The notes: generated by a model from the sequence alone, not told the origin. Counted from the first letter of the stretch, positions 27,358 through 37,214 are shown. The stretch: DNA of 64,000 nt from Planctomycetia bacterium (GCA_005772855.1 SXIK01000219.1:1-64000), one strand, 5' to 3'. Made by a program: numbers and translations.

Positions 27358-29634
27358 CTACTCCTGGAAGTCGCCGAGTTTCTTTCGCAGAGTGTTGCGG
27401 TGGATTCCGAGGAGGTCGGCGGCCTGGAGGCGTACGCCCTTCACCCTGGTAAGAGCGCGCCGGATCAAGACGTCCTCAACGACGGTCATGGTCTTGTCCC
27501 AGATTTCACCGTCAGGCGGTGGCGAGCCGAAGAGCCCGTCCATGTAGTGCTGGACGGCTTCCGTGAGCGACTGCGGACCCATGGGTGCCAGCCTCGCCTC
27601 ACGGCTGGCGGTCGTCATCGGCCGATCCAGGATTCCGAGGAAGTCAGCAGGCAGGATCAACTCCCCATCGCTTAGAACTACAGCCCGCTCCACGGCGTTC
27701 TCGAGCTCCCGTACATTGCCTGGCCAGTAGTGGCGAAGCAGCACTCGTAGGGCCTCGGGAGACAGCTTCAGATCCCGGAGCCCATTTTCCTTCTGGAATT
27801 TCTCGAGGAAGTGCTCTGCCAGGACCCTGATGTCCTCGGGCCGTTCCCGGAGCGGCGGCACCGAGATGGGGACGACGTTCAAGCGGTAGTAAAGGTCCTC
27901 CCGAAACTTCTTCTCCGCAATGAGCTGCTCCAGGTCTTGATGTGTCGCGGCGATGATTCGCACGTCCACCTTGACTGCGGACTCGGCGCCGACAGCTTCC
28001 ACCTCTCGCTCCTGGAGCACACGAAGGATCTTGGCTTGTAGCTGCTGGCTCATGTCGCCGATCTCGTCGAGGAAGATCGTGCCGCCGTCAGCGAGAATGA
28101 ACTTGCCCTTGCGGTCCGACACCGCCCCGGTGAAGGAACCCTTCAAGTGCCCGAAAAGCTCCCCTTCGAGGAGCTGCTCCGGGATGGCGGCGCAGTTTAC
28201 ACGTACAAAAGGCCTGTCCTTCCGCGGGCTGTTGAAGTGAATCGCGTGCGCGATGAGCTCCTTGCCCGTGCCGCTCTCGCCTCGAATCAGCACCGTCGAG
28301 CGCGTCGGGGCCACGTTCGTGACGATCGCGAAAACCTTCTGCATGGCCGGGCTGGAGCCGATGATATTGTCGAACTGATAGCGAGTCACGAGCTCGCGGC
28401 GGAGCATTTTGTTCTCACGGACGAGCGCTTCCTTCTCCTTGGCCACGCCCCTGTAGATCTTCACGGCCTGCGACAGTGTGCTCGCCACAATCTGGAGAAG
28501 GTCCAGGTCTTCGTCGAACTCGGAGTCGCCCGGGAACGTCTTCACGGCGCCAAGCACGCCGACCACCGCATTTTCGAGCAGGATCGGCACGGCAAGGAAA
28601 GAGAGCTGCTCCTCCTGGGGGTGTATTGCGCCCGTGCGGCCGAGAAAGGCAGGGTCGAGGCTGATGTCCTTCGCTCCGTAAGGCTTCCCGGTGCGAAAGA
28701 CCGTTCCCATGATGCCTTCACCCTTTTGGTACTTTCCCTTCGCGATCTGCTCCGAAGTCAACGCGTAGGCCACCTCGATGGACAGCTCCTCAGTCTCCGG
28801 GTCGACCAGCACCAGAAAGCCTCTCGTGAGCTGATTCCTGCGGGAAAGGATTTCCATCACATTCTTGAAGAGCTCCTCGAGGTCCAGCGCCGAGCCCAGG
28901 GCCTGGCTGAGCTCCAGCAGGGTCTCGTCCTGACGCACCTTGCGCTGGAGTCTGTCGAAGAACTTTGCATTCTCGAGGATCTGCGCCGCCTGCGTACCGA
29001 CGATTGTGAGGAGTTGCTCGTCCTCGCTCGTGAAATTGCCGGGGCGGGTACTGTCGACGCTGATCACGCCCATGACCTTGCGGTTCAACACCATCGGCAC
29101 GGCCATCTCACTCTGGATGTGCTCCTTGACCATGACGTAGCGAGAGTCGCGACCCACCTCAGGTATGTTCAAGGGCTTCCCGTGGAGCGCCACCCACCCC
29201 GTGATGCCTTGACCGACTTTCAGCACAACCTCTTCCCCAACGTTGGCGCCAAGCCCCCGGGAGGCGACGATCTTGAGACGGCGATCGTCCGAAAGAAGAA
29301 TCACCGAGCCCGTCGTGGCGCCCGTGTAGCGGATGCTGAGATCGAGGATCAGCTCGATGAGCCGGCCGGGTTCAAGGGTAGAGTTGAGTGCGAGGCAAAT
29401 CTCCTGAATGATCGCCAGACGGTTATCGAGCTTCCTGGGACCCTCTCCGTCAGAACGGCCAGTGCTCGAGGGGCCGGCGGCCGGGGGCTCTTCGGAAACC
29501 GACCGTTCTGTCGGGGGGACAAAGGGCGGTTTTGAGGGTTTAGAGGAACGCTCACTGAGTGTCATGGTGATCTCGGCGGCAGGCGAGGCGGGCTTTGGGT
29601 CTATAGTCTGTGCGTGAAGTTTCTCGAATTGCAC
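27358..29634 (-). CDS. Sigma-54-dependent transcriptional activator with two GAF domains
   Basis: A 758-residue bacterial enhancer-binding protein. Domains in order: two GAF sensor domains (about 80-230, [19 protein letters not shown]; and 245-400, [19 protein letters not shown]), an AAA+ ATPase (about 425-660), and a Fis-type helix-turn-helix at the end ([20 protein letters not shown]). In the ATPase, Walker A is GESGTGKE and Walker B is [11 protein letters not shown]; the sigma-54-contacting loop reads GSFTGA instead of GAFTGA, a tolerated variant. GAF domains respond to small ligands, as in NifA or FhlA. There is no adjacent target operon, so its regulon is unknown. The start is GTG 29634 or ATG 29565; neither has a strong ribosome-binding site. 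Confidence 0.93.
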   Translation of the reverse strand: MQFEKLHAQTIDPKPASPAAEITMTLSERSSKPSKPPFVPPTERSVSEEPPAAGPSSTGRSDGEGPRKLDNRLAIIQEICLALNSTLEPGRLIELILDLSIRYTGATTGSVILLSDDRRLKIVASRGLGANVGEEVVLKVGQGITGWVALHGKPLNIPEVGRDSRYVMVKEHIQSEMAVPMVLNRKVMGVISVDSTRPGNFTSEDEQLLTIVGTQAAQILENAKFFDRLQRKVRQDETLLELSQALGSALDLEELFKNVMEILSRRNQLTRGFLVLVDPETEELSIEVAYALTSEQIAKGKYQKGEGIMGTVFRTGKPYGAKDISLDPAFLGRTGAIHPQEEQLSFLAVPILLENAVVGVLGAVKTFPGDSEFDEDLDLLQIVASTLSQAVKIYRGVAKEKEALVRENKMLRRELVTRYQFDNIIGSSPAMQKVFAIVTNVAPTRSTVLIRGESGTGKELIAHAIHFNSPRKDRPFVRVNCAAIPEQLLEGELFGHLKGSFTGAVSDRKGKFILADGGTIFLDEIGDMSQQLQAKILRVLQEREVEAVGAESAVKVDVRIIAATHQDLEQLIAEKKFREDLYYRLNVVPISVPPLRERPEDIRVLAEHFLEKFQKENGLRDLKLSPEALRVLLRHYWPGNVRELENAVERAVVLSDGELILPADFLGILDRPMTTASREARLAPMGPQSLTEAVQHYMDGLFGSPPPDGEIWDKTMTVVEDVLIRRALTRVKGVRLQAADLLGIHRNTLRKKLGDFQE

Positions 29635-29854
29635 TGAATATTAGCACGAGCGCTCTCGGATGTCACTGCCGCTGAGTCAAAGAACACAAAATGAGCGGTG
29701 GTTGGGGCGGTCGACTCGCCATCGCACGCGATTTGACGGAGGAGCGGCGGGATCTGATATTCCGGGGCTTCTTTTCCGTGACAAAAAAAGGAAGGCGGCT
29801 GGGGAGTCTTCTCTGGTTCAAACCCAGGCCAGCACGGACGGTACTGCAAAGATG

Positions 29855-30156
29855 TGGACTCCTCGCGGGGGAGGGAGACCTCCCCCACACCTGCCGCCTG
29901 GCCTCGTCCCCTCAGGTTGCACGCTGCGCGTGCGCCTCAGGGCCAGGCTCTCGGGAGCCGCCCGCTGTCGCTGGGCGCCGGCTCTCCCCCGAGCCGTTTG
30001 CGGCTGCGCCAACTCGCTGCAAAACCCTCGGCGGCGACCGCTTCGCGGTTCCGCTGCCTCCGCGAGTGTCGGGACTCCCACCCCGGTCGCCCTGGAGGAC
30101 GCCGATGGTGGGGAAGCGTTGGCCAGGATCTCCCAATCATGACCGTGCACACGATA
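29855..30156 (+). repeat. Hybrid dispersed element, copy F (family-2 ends, family-1 interior module)
   Basis: About 302 bp in the 840-base gap between the sigma-54 activator and the heparinase-like gene. The head GGACTCCTCGCGGGGG with its GGGGG/CCCCC hairpin and the tail TTGGCCAGGATCTCCCAATC are of the second family. The interior CACGCTGCGCGTGCGCC and GGGCCAGGCTCTCGG module is the one that distinguishes copy C of the first family from copy B. It is therefore a mosaic of the two. The ORFs the track reports through it are low-complexity frames without support. Confidence 0.72.
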
Positions 30157-30475
30157 TGCAATCGTGCCAGGTCTCGGAAGGATTTCATTTTTGGAGCTTG
30201 CCTCATTCAAATCAGACCGGAGAATGGCGCCCAGACACGTTCTTGCAGTATTCAGTCCGCGCCGTGTCAGAGGAAAATTTGGTCTCGGAATAACCCTCAA
30301 GCTGCCGGGTTCACTTCTTATTCCCCTTCTCCGCGTGTGTCTCAAGTCGTTTTGGTTGCCAGCCAGAGCGCGATAGCTGTCCATCGGAGGTGTCAAGCGC
30401 TAAGTCGCCTCCATGACAACCTTCTTGCAGCAGACCGCGCTGGCTCCAGGATTTTCGTAAGAAATTGTGAGTGGT
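30157..30475. other. Intergenic region, no gene seen
   Basis: These 319 bases between element F and the heparinase-like gene are less GC-rich than the flanks. They contain no credible ORF and no hairpin-plus-T terminator. They presumably hold the promoter of the heparinase-like gene, but I could not pick a convincing -35/-10 pair. Confidence 0.5.
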
Positions 30476-33241
30476 ATGCCAATAGCTACCTCGAGGTTAT
30501 TTTGCTCTGCAATAAGAAATTTGGCCTTGGGTCTGCTTTCCCAGTTGCTCCTGGTGATTGCTACGCCTGGCCTCGTCTCGGCGGCCGAACGCGAGCGCGG
30601 CGACCTCAACAACGATGGGAACATCGACCTCTCTGACTTGGTGCAGTACTTTGGCTTTCTCACACGGGGTGAATACAGTGGTTTTTGCAGGATCGTGGCC
30701 GACGTCAACGGCGACGAGCGTCTCGACTACTCCGACGCGATCTACTTGAGCCTCTTCCTGTTCTCGGATGGCCCTGACCTCGTTCCGTTGCCGTCCCTGA
30801 TGACGCCCTGCGGCGACCCGATGACAGGAATGACGCTGCGACGCCTCGAGGCCGTGAGTCTCACGCCGGCAAGCGCAATGGTGAGCTGGGAGTCGCCCAT
30901 CCGCGCCTCGACCCAGATTCGTTACGGAACGACCGCCGAAACTCTCGACAAGACAGTCGACGTCACCGAGCGCGTTTTCTACCACCAGGTGCTCCTCAGG
31001 GACTTGCAGCCCTTCTCGACATACTTCTATCAGGCTGAGTCCGAGACGGAGGACGGCTTGAAGGCAGTGTCCGAGGTGAAGTCCTTTCGAACGCACGACA
31101 CCCCCAAATCGACGGTTCGTCGGGATCGGCCGAGGCTCCTCCTCACGCAGAAGGATCTGGTCGAGATTCGGCGATCGATCAGCCCGAGGGCGGCAAAACA
31201 CTGGCTCTGGGCCGAGCTGACGGAGTGGTGCGACGCGCGGCTCGACTTGCCGATCAAGAATCTGGCCGAGGATGACGACGTCGACCAAAACGGGAGAGCC
31301 TTCGCGTTTGCGGCTCTTCTGAGCGACAACCCGAGCTATCGTCTACGAGCGATCCAACTGGCGACCCACATCGCCGACAATGGAGTTGGCGGCGAGCTCC
31401 GTGGCAGTATCGAGGCCATGGCCTACGTGTACGACTGGCTGCACGACTCCTTGCCCGAGCAGGTCAAAGAGCAAATCCGTTCGCGGCTCCTTCGAAGCTG
31501 TTACGACCTGGAGTCGCAAAATCGCGACGACGAGTTCGTTACTGGCCACAGCCATGGCAACCACAAGTCCCTGATCCTGGGCCTGCTTGCTGTTGAAGGC
31601 GAATCCCCGAAGGCCGACCAGCTCCTCGAACAGGTGGTGCAGAACTACCGTTACGGCTTTCTTGCGACCTGGCGCCGCTTCGGGGGCACCGACGGGGGCA
31701 GCTCAAAGGGCTGGTGGTACACAACCTACGCGCTGCCCTTCGAGCTGGAGTTCTTCGCCGCATGGCGTTCGGCGACGGGCGAAGACCTTTTCCAGACGGA
31801 GCGAACCTGGTGCGAGGGACTCTTGGATTGGTTCGTCCACGGCATGAGAGGTGACCACACCTTTCTGCGCGAGGGCGACAACCGCGTCTTCAACGGGCTC
31901 AACTTCCAGGACCGGCACTTCGGTCAGCTGCTTGCCAGGGAATATGGCAACTCACTGGGTCAGTGGTTCGCGCAAGAAGTCTTGGAAGAGACTCCTGTCT
32001 GGGGCCCGCACGTCGTGCTCGACATCCTCTGGAGCGATCCCGACGTTGAGGTTTCTGCGCCTTCGGGCCCCACGGTCCGACACTTTCGCAATGCTGGCGT
32101 CGTCATCATGAAGGAGAGCTGGAAGCGAGACGCTACCCTGGCGGCCTTTCGATCCGCCGAGGCCTACACGCTCGGCCACACGCATCGTGATAACTGCAGT
32201 TTTACACTCTTTTTCAAGGGTGGGCTGGCCCTCGACACAGGCATCTACGACGAATATGGTTCGGAGCACTACAGGAATTACTACTCCCGTAGTGTTGCTC
32301 ACAACACGATCACCGTGTACGACCCGAGCGAGGAGTTCAAACTGTACGGAGGCACTTACGCGAACGATGGCGGCCAACGCTGGCTTGCCGAGGGCACGGA
32401 TGTCGAGAATGCCTGGCCGGCAAGGGCAGAGGACACGATCGACCGGGCAGCAGGCTACCGCCTGGGAGGTATCACCCGTCATGAGGACGCCGAGGATTAC
32501 TCCTACACAGTTGGCAGTGGGGGCGCGGCCTACTCCAGGAAGAAGCTAAAGCGCTTCCTGCGACATTTTCTTTGGCTCAAGCGAGTCAACGGCTGGGAAC
32601 GCCCTGTCATGCTCGTTTTCGACGACGTCATCTCCACCAAGCCCAGCTTCAAGAAAACGTACCTCCTCCACACGGAGATGCAGCCCCTCATCAAGGGGCC
32701 ACTCGTCACTGTCCTGAGTGGAACCGGCAAAGGCAAAATGTTTCACTTCACGCTGGCTCCTGACGCGGCCGTCCTCACGCCTGTCGGAGGACCTGGAATG
32801 CAGTACTGGGTGGACGGTAAGAACTACCCGCCGAGCCGCTCGCCTCGCGAAAACGAGGAGTCCGGGTCGTGGCGACTTGAGGTTTCACCCTCGGTCGAGA
32901 GTCGTGAGGACCGCTTCCTGCATGCCCTCTACCCTGCCGAGACGGAGGATGCCGCCCCCGCAAGCGCCGTGACCTTTGTTGTGGGGCCAATGCAGCTTTG
33001 CGAGTTGGCGCAATGGACGATTCTCTTTGACTTCGGGAGTCTGCCGGATGTCTACGAATACCCCAATCGCCGGCCCGAGACGAGCCACCTGATCTTTGGA
33101 GCTTTGCCGAACACTCACTATGCGATCTTTGTGAACAACACGCAGGTTGCGACTGCCCTTGCAACTTTCGCCGGTGCCCTCCGTTTTGACGTGCAGGCTG
33201 TGGGTAGCGTGCGGATTGAGCGTGTGAAGTCCACTCCGTAA
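30476..33241 (+). CDS. Secreted heparinase II/III-like polysaccharide lyase with N-terminal dockerin-like and FN3 domains
   Basis: A 921-residue exported protein. A signal peptide covers about 1-36. Then comes a dockerin-like pair of calcium loops (GDLNNDGNIDLSDL, ADVNGDERLDYSDA) at about 40-100. A fibronectin type III domain covers about 120-210 (SAMVSWESPIRASTQIRYG). The remainder is an alpha-helical toroid and a beta-sandwich of the heparinase II/III family (PF07940; HSHGNHKSLILGLLAVEG, TLGHTHRDNCSFTLFFKGG, SVAHNTITV). Such enzymes cleave uronate-containing glycans by beta-elimination; catalytic His and Tyr candidates (HTHRDN, YYSRSVAHN) are kept. Dockerin-like segments usually sit at the C-terminus, so the N-terminal position is unusual. 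GTG 30467 is an alternative start. It is monocistronic, followed by element C. Confidence 0.85.
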   Translation: MPIATSRLFCSAIRNLALGLLSQLLLVIATPGLVSAAERERGDLNNDGNIDLSDLVQYFGFLTRGEYSGFCRIVADVNGDERLDYSDAIYLSLFLFSDGPDLVPLPSLMTPCGDPMTGMTLRRLEAVSLTPASAMVSWESPIRASTQIRYGTTAETLDKTVDVTERVFYHQVLLRDLQPFSTYFYQAESETEDGLKAVSEVKSFRTHDTPKSTVRRDRPRLLLTQKDLVEIRRSISPRAAKHWLWAELTEWCDARLDLPIKNLAEDDDVDQNGRAFAFAALLSDNPSYRLRAIQLATHIADNGVGGELRGSIEAMAYVYDWLHDSLPEQVKEQIRSRLLRSCYDLESQNRDDEFVTGHSHGNHKSLILGLLAVEGESPKADQLLEQVVQNYRYGFLATWRRFGGTDGGSSKGWWYTTYALPFELEFFAAWRSATGEDLFQTERTWCEGLLDWFVHGMRGDHTFLREGDNRVFNGLNFQDRHFGQLLAREYGNSLGQWFAQEVLEETPVWGPHVVLDILWSDPDVEVSAPSGPTVRHFRNAGVVIMKESWKRDATLAAFRSAEAYTLGHTHRDNCSFTLFFKGGLALDTGIYDEYGSEHYRNYYSRSVAHNTITVYDPSEEFKLYGGTYANDGGQRWLAEGTDVENAWPARAEDTIDRAAGYRLGGITRHEDAEDYSYTVGSGGAAYSRKKLKRFLRHFLWLKRVNGWERPVMLVFDDVISTKPSFKKTYLLHTEMQPLIKGPLVTVLSGTGKGKMFHFTLAPDAAVLTPVGGPGMQYWVDGKNYPPSRSPRENEESGSWRLEVSPSVESREDRFLHALYPAETEDAAPASAVTFVVGPMQLCELAQWTILFDFGSLPDVYEYPNRRPETSHLIFGALPNTHYAIFVNNTQVATALATFAGALRFDVQAVGSVRIERVKSTP

Positions 33242-33281
33242 GAATTTCTTTGCGGTGTGCAGTGACCGTGGAGTTAAACTA

Positions 33282-33602
33282 CACCTCGTGCGCCCACACA
33301 TGAGACATTCCGAATGGGCAGAGGAAGACCATCTCAAGTCTGCTGCTCGTTTCTGCTGGTGGGGGCGGCGGACCCTCCCCCACGACGGCTCGCCTCCGAG
33401 CGGAGCGAGGGTGGAGGCAACAACGACACGCGGCCCCTCCGGTCGCACGCTGCGCGTGCGCCTCCGGGCCAGGCTCTCGGAAGCCGCCAGCTCGCCGCAA
33501 ACCCCCTCCTCGGCGCCTGATGGGCGCCGGGCGCCTCTGGCGCGAGCAGCCGCAACCTTTCGCAGGCTGCAAAAGGTCTCATCACCGCCCGCGTGCGGTA
33601 TA
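33282..33602 (+). repeat. Family-1 dispersed element, copy C (complete, long form)
   Basis: About 321 bp, the most complete copy. The head ACACCTCGTGCGCCCACACATGAGAC and the tail GTCTCATCACCGCCCGCG, ending in GCGGTATA, are imperfect inverted repeats with ATGAGAC/GTCTCAT exact. Inside are the GTGGGGG...CCCCCAC hairpin, a module absent from copy B (GGTCGCACGCTGCGCGTGCG), and the GGCGCC-rich core identical to copy A. The terminal GGTATAAC resembles a -10 box and ends about 38 bases before the GTG of the next gene. Confidence 0.88.
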
Positions 33603-33639
33603 ACCCTTGAAGGGTATCCGCGTAGCTGAGGATAGATCG

Positions 33640-34422
33640 GTGCCAACCACAACTGTGGCGAACAAGACGAAATTCGAACGAAGCCAGCGGGAAAACCCAC
33701 GATTTTGGTCTCGCTTCCGACGGCCACCGAGCCTTGAAGGTCAGAGCGTTCTTGAAGTTGGCTGTGGATACGGGAGCCTCTGTGTGGAGGCGGCGGCCGC
33801 AGGGGCGCGGCGTGTAGTTGGGATTGACCTGCGCGAAAGCGCCATCAAGTTTGCGAAGGCTCACATCGCGGAGACTTATCCCGAGCTCGCAGAGCGCCTC
33901 GAGTTTCACGCTGTCCACCTGCGCCATTACCCCGCAGAGGTGTTCGACTGCATCCTGTCGAAGGACACCTTCGAGCACATCATTGACCTCGACTTGATGT
34001 TGGCGGAGATGAAAAGACGCCTCAAACCTGGAGGTCTCATTTACTCCGGCTTTGGACCCCTGTACCCGAGTCCTTACGGCGATCACGACCGCCGCCGCAT
34101 GTTGTTGCGCCACTGGGGGCTCCTGGGCAGTTCGCTCGCGCGTGTCCCCTGGGCGCACCTGGTGCTTGCAAACACTCTCGTGCGTCTCAACAACCAGCAT
34201 GAGAAGAAGCAAGCTCGCTCGCTCCGCGACCTGGGCCTCAACATGCTCGGATTCTCGGATTACGAGCGGATCATCAAGAATTCAGGGCTTCGCGTCCTTT
34301 ACTTCGACACGAACCGTGGCACGGGCGCGAGCCCCAGGATCTTCTCTGCGCTCAGGAAGTTGCCCATGCTCATGGACCTTTGCACGTATAACGCTTACTG
34401 CGTGCTCGAGAATCCTCGGTAG
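33640..34422 (+). CDS. UbiG-like SAM-dependent methyltransferase
   Basis: A 260-residue class I methyltransferase. The SAM motif is VLEVGCGYGSLCVEAAAAG, followed by VVGIDLRESAIKFAKAH, the DCILSKDTFEHI acidic motif and RRLKPGGLIYSGFG. The C-terminal region resembles methyltransferases that modify surface sugars or small molecules. I moved the start to GTG 33640 because GAGGA lies seven bases upstream; the ORF-track TTG at 33607 sits in the element tail. Its only visible promoter candidate is the TATA at the end of element C. The DUF72 gene begins eight bases after its stop. Confidence 0.85.
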   Translation: MPTTTVANKTKFERSQRENPRFWSRFRRPPSLEGQSVLEVGCGYGSLCVEAAAAGARRVVGIDLRESAIKFAKAHIAETYPELAERLEFHAVHLRHYPAEVFDCILSKDTFEHIIDLDLMLAEMKRRLKPGGLIYSGFGPLYPSPYGDHDRRRMLLRHWGLLGSSLARVPWAHLVLANTLVRLNNQHEKKQARSLRDLGLNMLGFSDYERIIKNSGLRVLYFDTNRGTGASPRIFSALRKLPMLMDLCTYNAYCVLENPR

Positions 34423-34429
34423 ACTCCGC

Positions 34430-35287
34430 TTGGACTTGTCTGCTTACTTCGGTGTTGCCGGTTGGTCCTACCCCGACTGGCGCGGCATTGTCTATCCGCC
34501 AGGCCTCAAGACGGCTGACCAGCTCTCTTACCTCGCCCGCTTCGTCGATCTTATCGAGGTGAACACGAGCTTTTACCGCGTCCCCACCTCAAGAATGGTT
34601 GAGGGTTGGCTGCGGAGGACGGAGCAGCTTCCAGCCTTCTTCTTCACAGCCAAGGTGCCCGGTACGGTCACGCACGAAGGCGAGTTGGGCGAGTCGGGGG
34701 CGCAGATGTTTCGCGATGCCTTCGCGCCGCTCATCGAAGCCGGCCGCCTGCGCCAGCTATTGGCGCAATTTCGCTGGGATTTCACCGACACGCACGCGAA
34801 CCGAGATCTCCTGGGCCGGCTGGTGGACCTCTACTCCCGTTCGGCGCCGATTGTGGTTGAGTTACGTCACAACTCCTGGCAGGCACCTGCGGCCCTCGAA
34901 GCCCTCGCCTCGCTGGGCGTCACCGTGGCGAATCTTGACATGCCTCTCGGGCGGGACTCCTTCAGCCTGGAAGTGTGTCGAGTCGGCGTCCACCGATACC
35001 TGCGTCTCCATGGCCGCAACCGGAAAGCCTGGTTCGACAAGAAGGCCGGCCGGGATGAAACCTACGACTACTTCTACTCTCCGGATGAGCTGGCGCACAT
35101 CCAGGCTCGGCTGTTGGCACTCAGACAGCATGCCAAGTCGATCACGGTGGTTGCCAACAATCATTTCCGGGGCAAGGAGGTGGCCAACACACTGGAGCTA
35201 ATGTCGCTCATCACGGGCGCGAAGGTCGACGTGCCACCCAGCCTCGTGCTGGAATACCCGAGGCTCCGAAACATCTGCCTCGAGTGA
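34430..35287 (+). CDS. DUF72 (YecE-like) TIM-barrel protein
   Basis: A 285-residue protein of the DUF72 family (PF01904). Landmarks: FGVAGWSYPDWRGIVYPP at the N-terminus, LIEVNTSFYRVP, KVPGTVTHE, VELRHNSW and the C-terminal VVANNHFRGKEVANTLEL. Length is close to the family norm. The biochemical function is not established. The start is uncertain: TTG 34430 or TTG 34436 are the only codons near the family start, with no clear ribosome-binding site, and translation may be coupled to the methyltransferase that ends at 34422. The long ORF-track version overlaps that gene and was not used. Confidence 0.88.
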   Translation: MDLSAYFGVAGWSYPDWRGIVYPPGLKTADQLSYLARFVDLIEVNTSFYRVPTSRMVEGWLRRTEQLPAFFFTAKVPGTVTHEGELGESGAQMFRDAFAPLIEAGRLRQLLAQFRWDFTDTHANRDLLGRLVDLYSRSAPIVVELRHNSWQAPAALEALASLGVTVANLDMPLGRDSFSLEVCRVGVHRYLRLHGRNRKAWFDKKAGRDETYDYFYSPDELAHIQARLLALRQHAKSITVVANNHFRGKEVANTLELMSLITGAKVDVPPSLVLEYPRLRNICLE

Positions 35288-35315
35288 CCGACACTACCGG
35301 TGGAGGCATTCCTCT

Positions 35316-36116
35316 GTGAAAGTTTCCCCCCTCGCCTTCGTGGAGTATCCTGTTGTTTCCATGCACCGCATCGACCACGTCGTCCTCGTTGTGAGAGACC
35401 TTGCTCAAGCGTCCTGGGATTTTGGCGGCCTTGGCTTCAATGTCTTCTACGGAGGCGCGCACGCCTCCGGCGAGACTCACAACGCATTGATCCCCTTCGC
35501 GGATGGGAGCTACCTCGAGCTCCTGGCATGGAAGAAGCGCCCCGGCGACCTCCGCGGACCGGCAGATCGCTGGTCCGGCTGGCGATTTCGCGGGGAGGGG
35601 CTGGTCGACTTCGCGCTGGCACCCGATGACCTTCCCGCGGCGCTCCGTGGAGCCAGGGAGCGAGACATCGAGCTCCTGGGCCCAGTTCCTGGCGGCCGGT
35701 CGAGGCCCGATGGCGTAGAGATCGCCTGGGAGCTGGCTCTGCCGAACGGCTTTGACCTCCCCTTCCTCTGCGCCGACGTCACGCCCCGAAGCCTTCGCGT
35801 GCCCGGAGGCTCCGCTGGCTCGCATGAAAACGGCGTGACGGGAATTGGCCGTGTAACCGTGGATACCATGGACGTTGCGGCGAGCGCCAGGCGGTATCGA
35901 GCGTTGGTGGGAGTCGAGCCCGTTCCTTCACCCCTGGAGGGCAGCCAGCGTTTTCAGCTCGATGCCGCGGCTATCGACCTCGTCTGGGCTCTTCGAGGCA
36001 ACGGGGTTCGCTCGATCGAGCTTTCCTGCGGCCCGACGGGAGAATCGAGGCTGCTTCCCCCGCGCTTCACGCACGGGGCGTCGATCGAAGTCGTTCCCAC
36101 AGGACTCATCGGCTAA
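35316..36116 (+). CDS. Glyoxalase-like VOC superfamily protein
   Basis: A 266-residue protein of the Glyoxalase_3 type (PF13468) within the vicinal-oxygen-chelate superfamily. It has an N-terminal VOC half (MHRIDHVVLVVRDLAQASWDF) and a second half (GIGRVTVDTMDVAASARRY) with the usual beta-alpha-beta-beta-beta folds. Such proteins bind a metal through His/Glu and act on varied small substrates; the specific reaction is unknown. GTG 35316 is preceded by GGAGG at nine bases, so I kept it; the ATG at 35361 is an alternative with no nearby site. It lies 28 bases after the DUF72 gene and probably shares its transcript. Confidence 0.8.
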   Translation: MKVSPLAFVEYPVVSMHRIDHVVLVVRDLAQASWDFGGLGFNVFYGGAHASGETHNALIPFADGSYLELLAWKKRPGDLRGPADRWSGWRFRGEGLVDFALAPDDLPAALRGARERDIELLGPVPGGRSRPDGVEIAWELALPNGFDLPFLCADVTPRSLRVPGGSAGSHENGVTGIGRVTVDTMDVAASARRYRALVGVEPVPSPLEGSQRFQLDAAAIDLVWALRGNGVRSIELSCGPTGESRLLPPRFTHGASIEVVPTGLIG

Positions 36117-36137
36117 ATATCCCGGTGTGATTTTCTG

Positions 36138-36479
36138 TCAGGTCTCCTTTCGCACGAAGAAGACCGCGGCCACGATCAGCCCGAACGCGACGAAGTGGTT
36201 CCACTTGAGCTTTTCGCCAAGGTACGTGGCGGAGAAAAAGCAGAACACGATGACCGTGATGACTTCCTGCATTACCTTGAGCTGAGCGCCCGATAGCCCG
36301 TTTGCGTGCCCGTGGCGGTTGGCTGGCACCTGAAAGCAGTACTCGGCGAAGGCGATCAGCCAGCTCACGAGCACGGCCTTCCAGAGGGGGGAGTCCTTGA
36401 ACTTGAGGTGCCCGTACCAGGCAACGGTCATGAAGACGTTCGAAATGGTCAGGAGGGTTACGGGGTAGAGTACTTTCAT
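36138..36479 (-). CDS. DUF486 family small membrane protein (DMT fold)
   Basis: A 113-residue protein of the DUF486 family (PF04342) with four membrane helices, related to small drug/metabolite transporters. Family landmarks are NVFMTVAWYGHLK, AEYCFQVPANRHGH and VFCFFSATYLGEK. It is full length. The function is unknown; small transporters of this type often act as dimers. It converges on the glyoxalase-like gene and is divergent from the DUF5698 gene. Confidence 0.9.
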   Translation of the reverse strand: MKVLYPVTLLTISNVFMTVAWYGHLKFKDSPLWKAVLVSWLIAFAEYCFQVPANRHGHANGLSGAQLKVMQEVITVIVFCFFSATYLGEKLKWNHFVAFGLIVAAVFFVRKET

Positions 36480-36593
36480 GGTTTCTCAGGTGAGGCTTCG
36501 ATTTGAGCTTCCGGGGAGAACAAGCCAAACTTTTACGCCACTTCTGCCGAAGAAGGAAAGAGGCATGCGCAGCTTCTCTCTGCACAGGAACCC

Positions 36594-37214
36594 ATGGCCA
36601 ACTCCCGATTCCTGATCATCCTCGTCCTGCCGCTTCTCCTCTGCTTTTGGTTCGTCGCGTACAGATATGGCGGCGACACGGAGTTGGTGAGTACTCAATC
36701 GGTGCTTCTTGGCGCTCTTTTAATCTTCCTCCTGCGTCTGTCGGACATGACGCTCGACACGCTGCGCCTCATGTTCACGATGCAGGGGCACAAGTGGCTG
36801 GCGGCACTGGTTGGCTTCATGCAGGCGGCGATCGTGGTCGTTGCAATCGCCCGGGTGGTCCGGGGCGTCACCAACGTGTGGAATATCCTCGCCTACGCCG
36901 GCGGGTTCGCCTGCGGCATCCTGGTCGGCATGACGATCGAGGAGCGAATGGCGCTGGGCTTCAGGCACCTCCAGGTCTTCTCAAAGACGAAGGGCGAGCA
37001 CATCGCAGATGTGCTGCGCCAGGCGGGGCACGCTGTCACGCTCATCGCGGGCTCAGGAAAGGACGGGCCTGTTCACATCGTGAGCTGTGTTGTCCGGCGC
37101 GGCGACATGGTTGCAGTTCGCTCCCTTGTGGACGACGTGGACCCCACGGCATTCATCACCGGCGAGGAGATCCGCCCCATCGCCCGCGGCTTCTTCGGCT
37201 CTCGATCCCACTGA
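36594..37214 (+). CDS. UPF0316-type membrane protein (DUF5698/DUF2179)
   Basis: A 206-residue protein of the UPF0316 type. Three or four N-terminal membrane helices (DUF5698; LRLSDMTLDTLRLMF, ALVGFMQAAIVVVAIARVV) are followed by a cytosolic DUF2179 domain at about 125-200 (VHIVSCVVRRGDMVAVRSLV). Family members are often near the ends of short operons; the role is unknown. AGGA precedes the ATG. It converges on the GNAT/acyl-CoA synthetase gene. Confidence 0.88.
   Translation: MANSRFLIILVLPLLLCFWFVAYRYGGDTELVSTQSVLLGALLIFLLRLSDMTLDTLRLMFTMQGHKWLAALVGFMQAAIVVVAIARVVRGVTNVWNILAYAGGFACGILVGMTIEERMALGFRHLQVFSKTKGEHIADVLRQAGHAVTLIAGSGKDGPVHIVSCVVRRGDMVAVRSLVDDVDPTAFITGEEIRPIARGFFGSRSH

Noticed and set aside
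28147-29535. Long + strand ORF (462 aa) opposite the sigma-54 activator
   Set aside because: It is the antisense shadow of a gene with clear domain motifs; its composition is Arg/His/Leu-rich and has no recognisable domain or ribosome-binding site.
29660-30636. Several ORFs through repeat element F
   Set aside because: They are low-complexity Pro/Arg/Ala frames in a repeat whose other copies have stops in these frames; no coding support.
33255-33629. ORFs inside element C (for example 33255-33629 and 33279-33572)
   Set aside because: Similar peptides arise in copies A and B only because the DNA is repeated. Frames differ in length between copies and there is no ribosome-binding site.
33607-33639. 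TTG at 33607 as the start of the methyltransferase
   Set aside because: It lies at the edge of element C with no ribosome-binding site; GTG 33640 has GAGGA at the correct distance.
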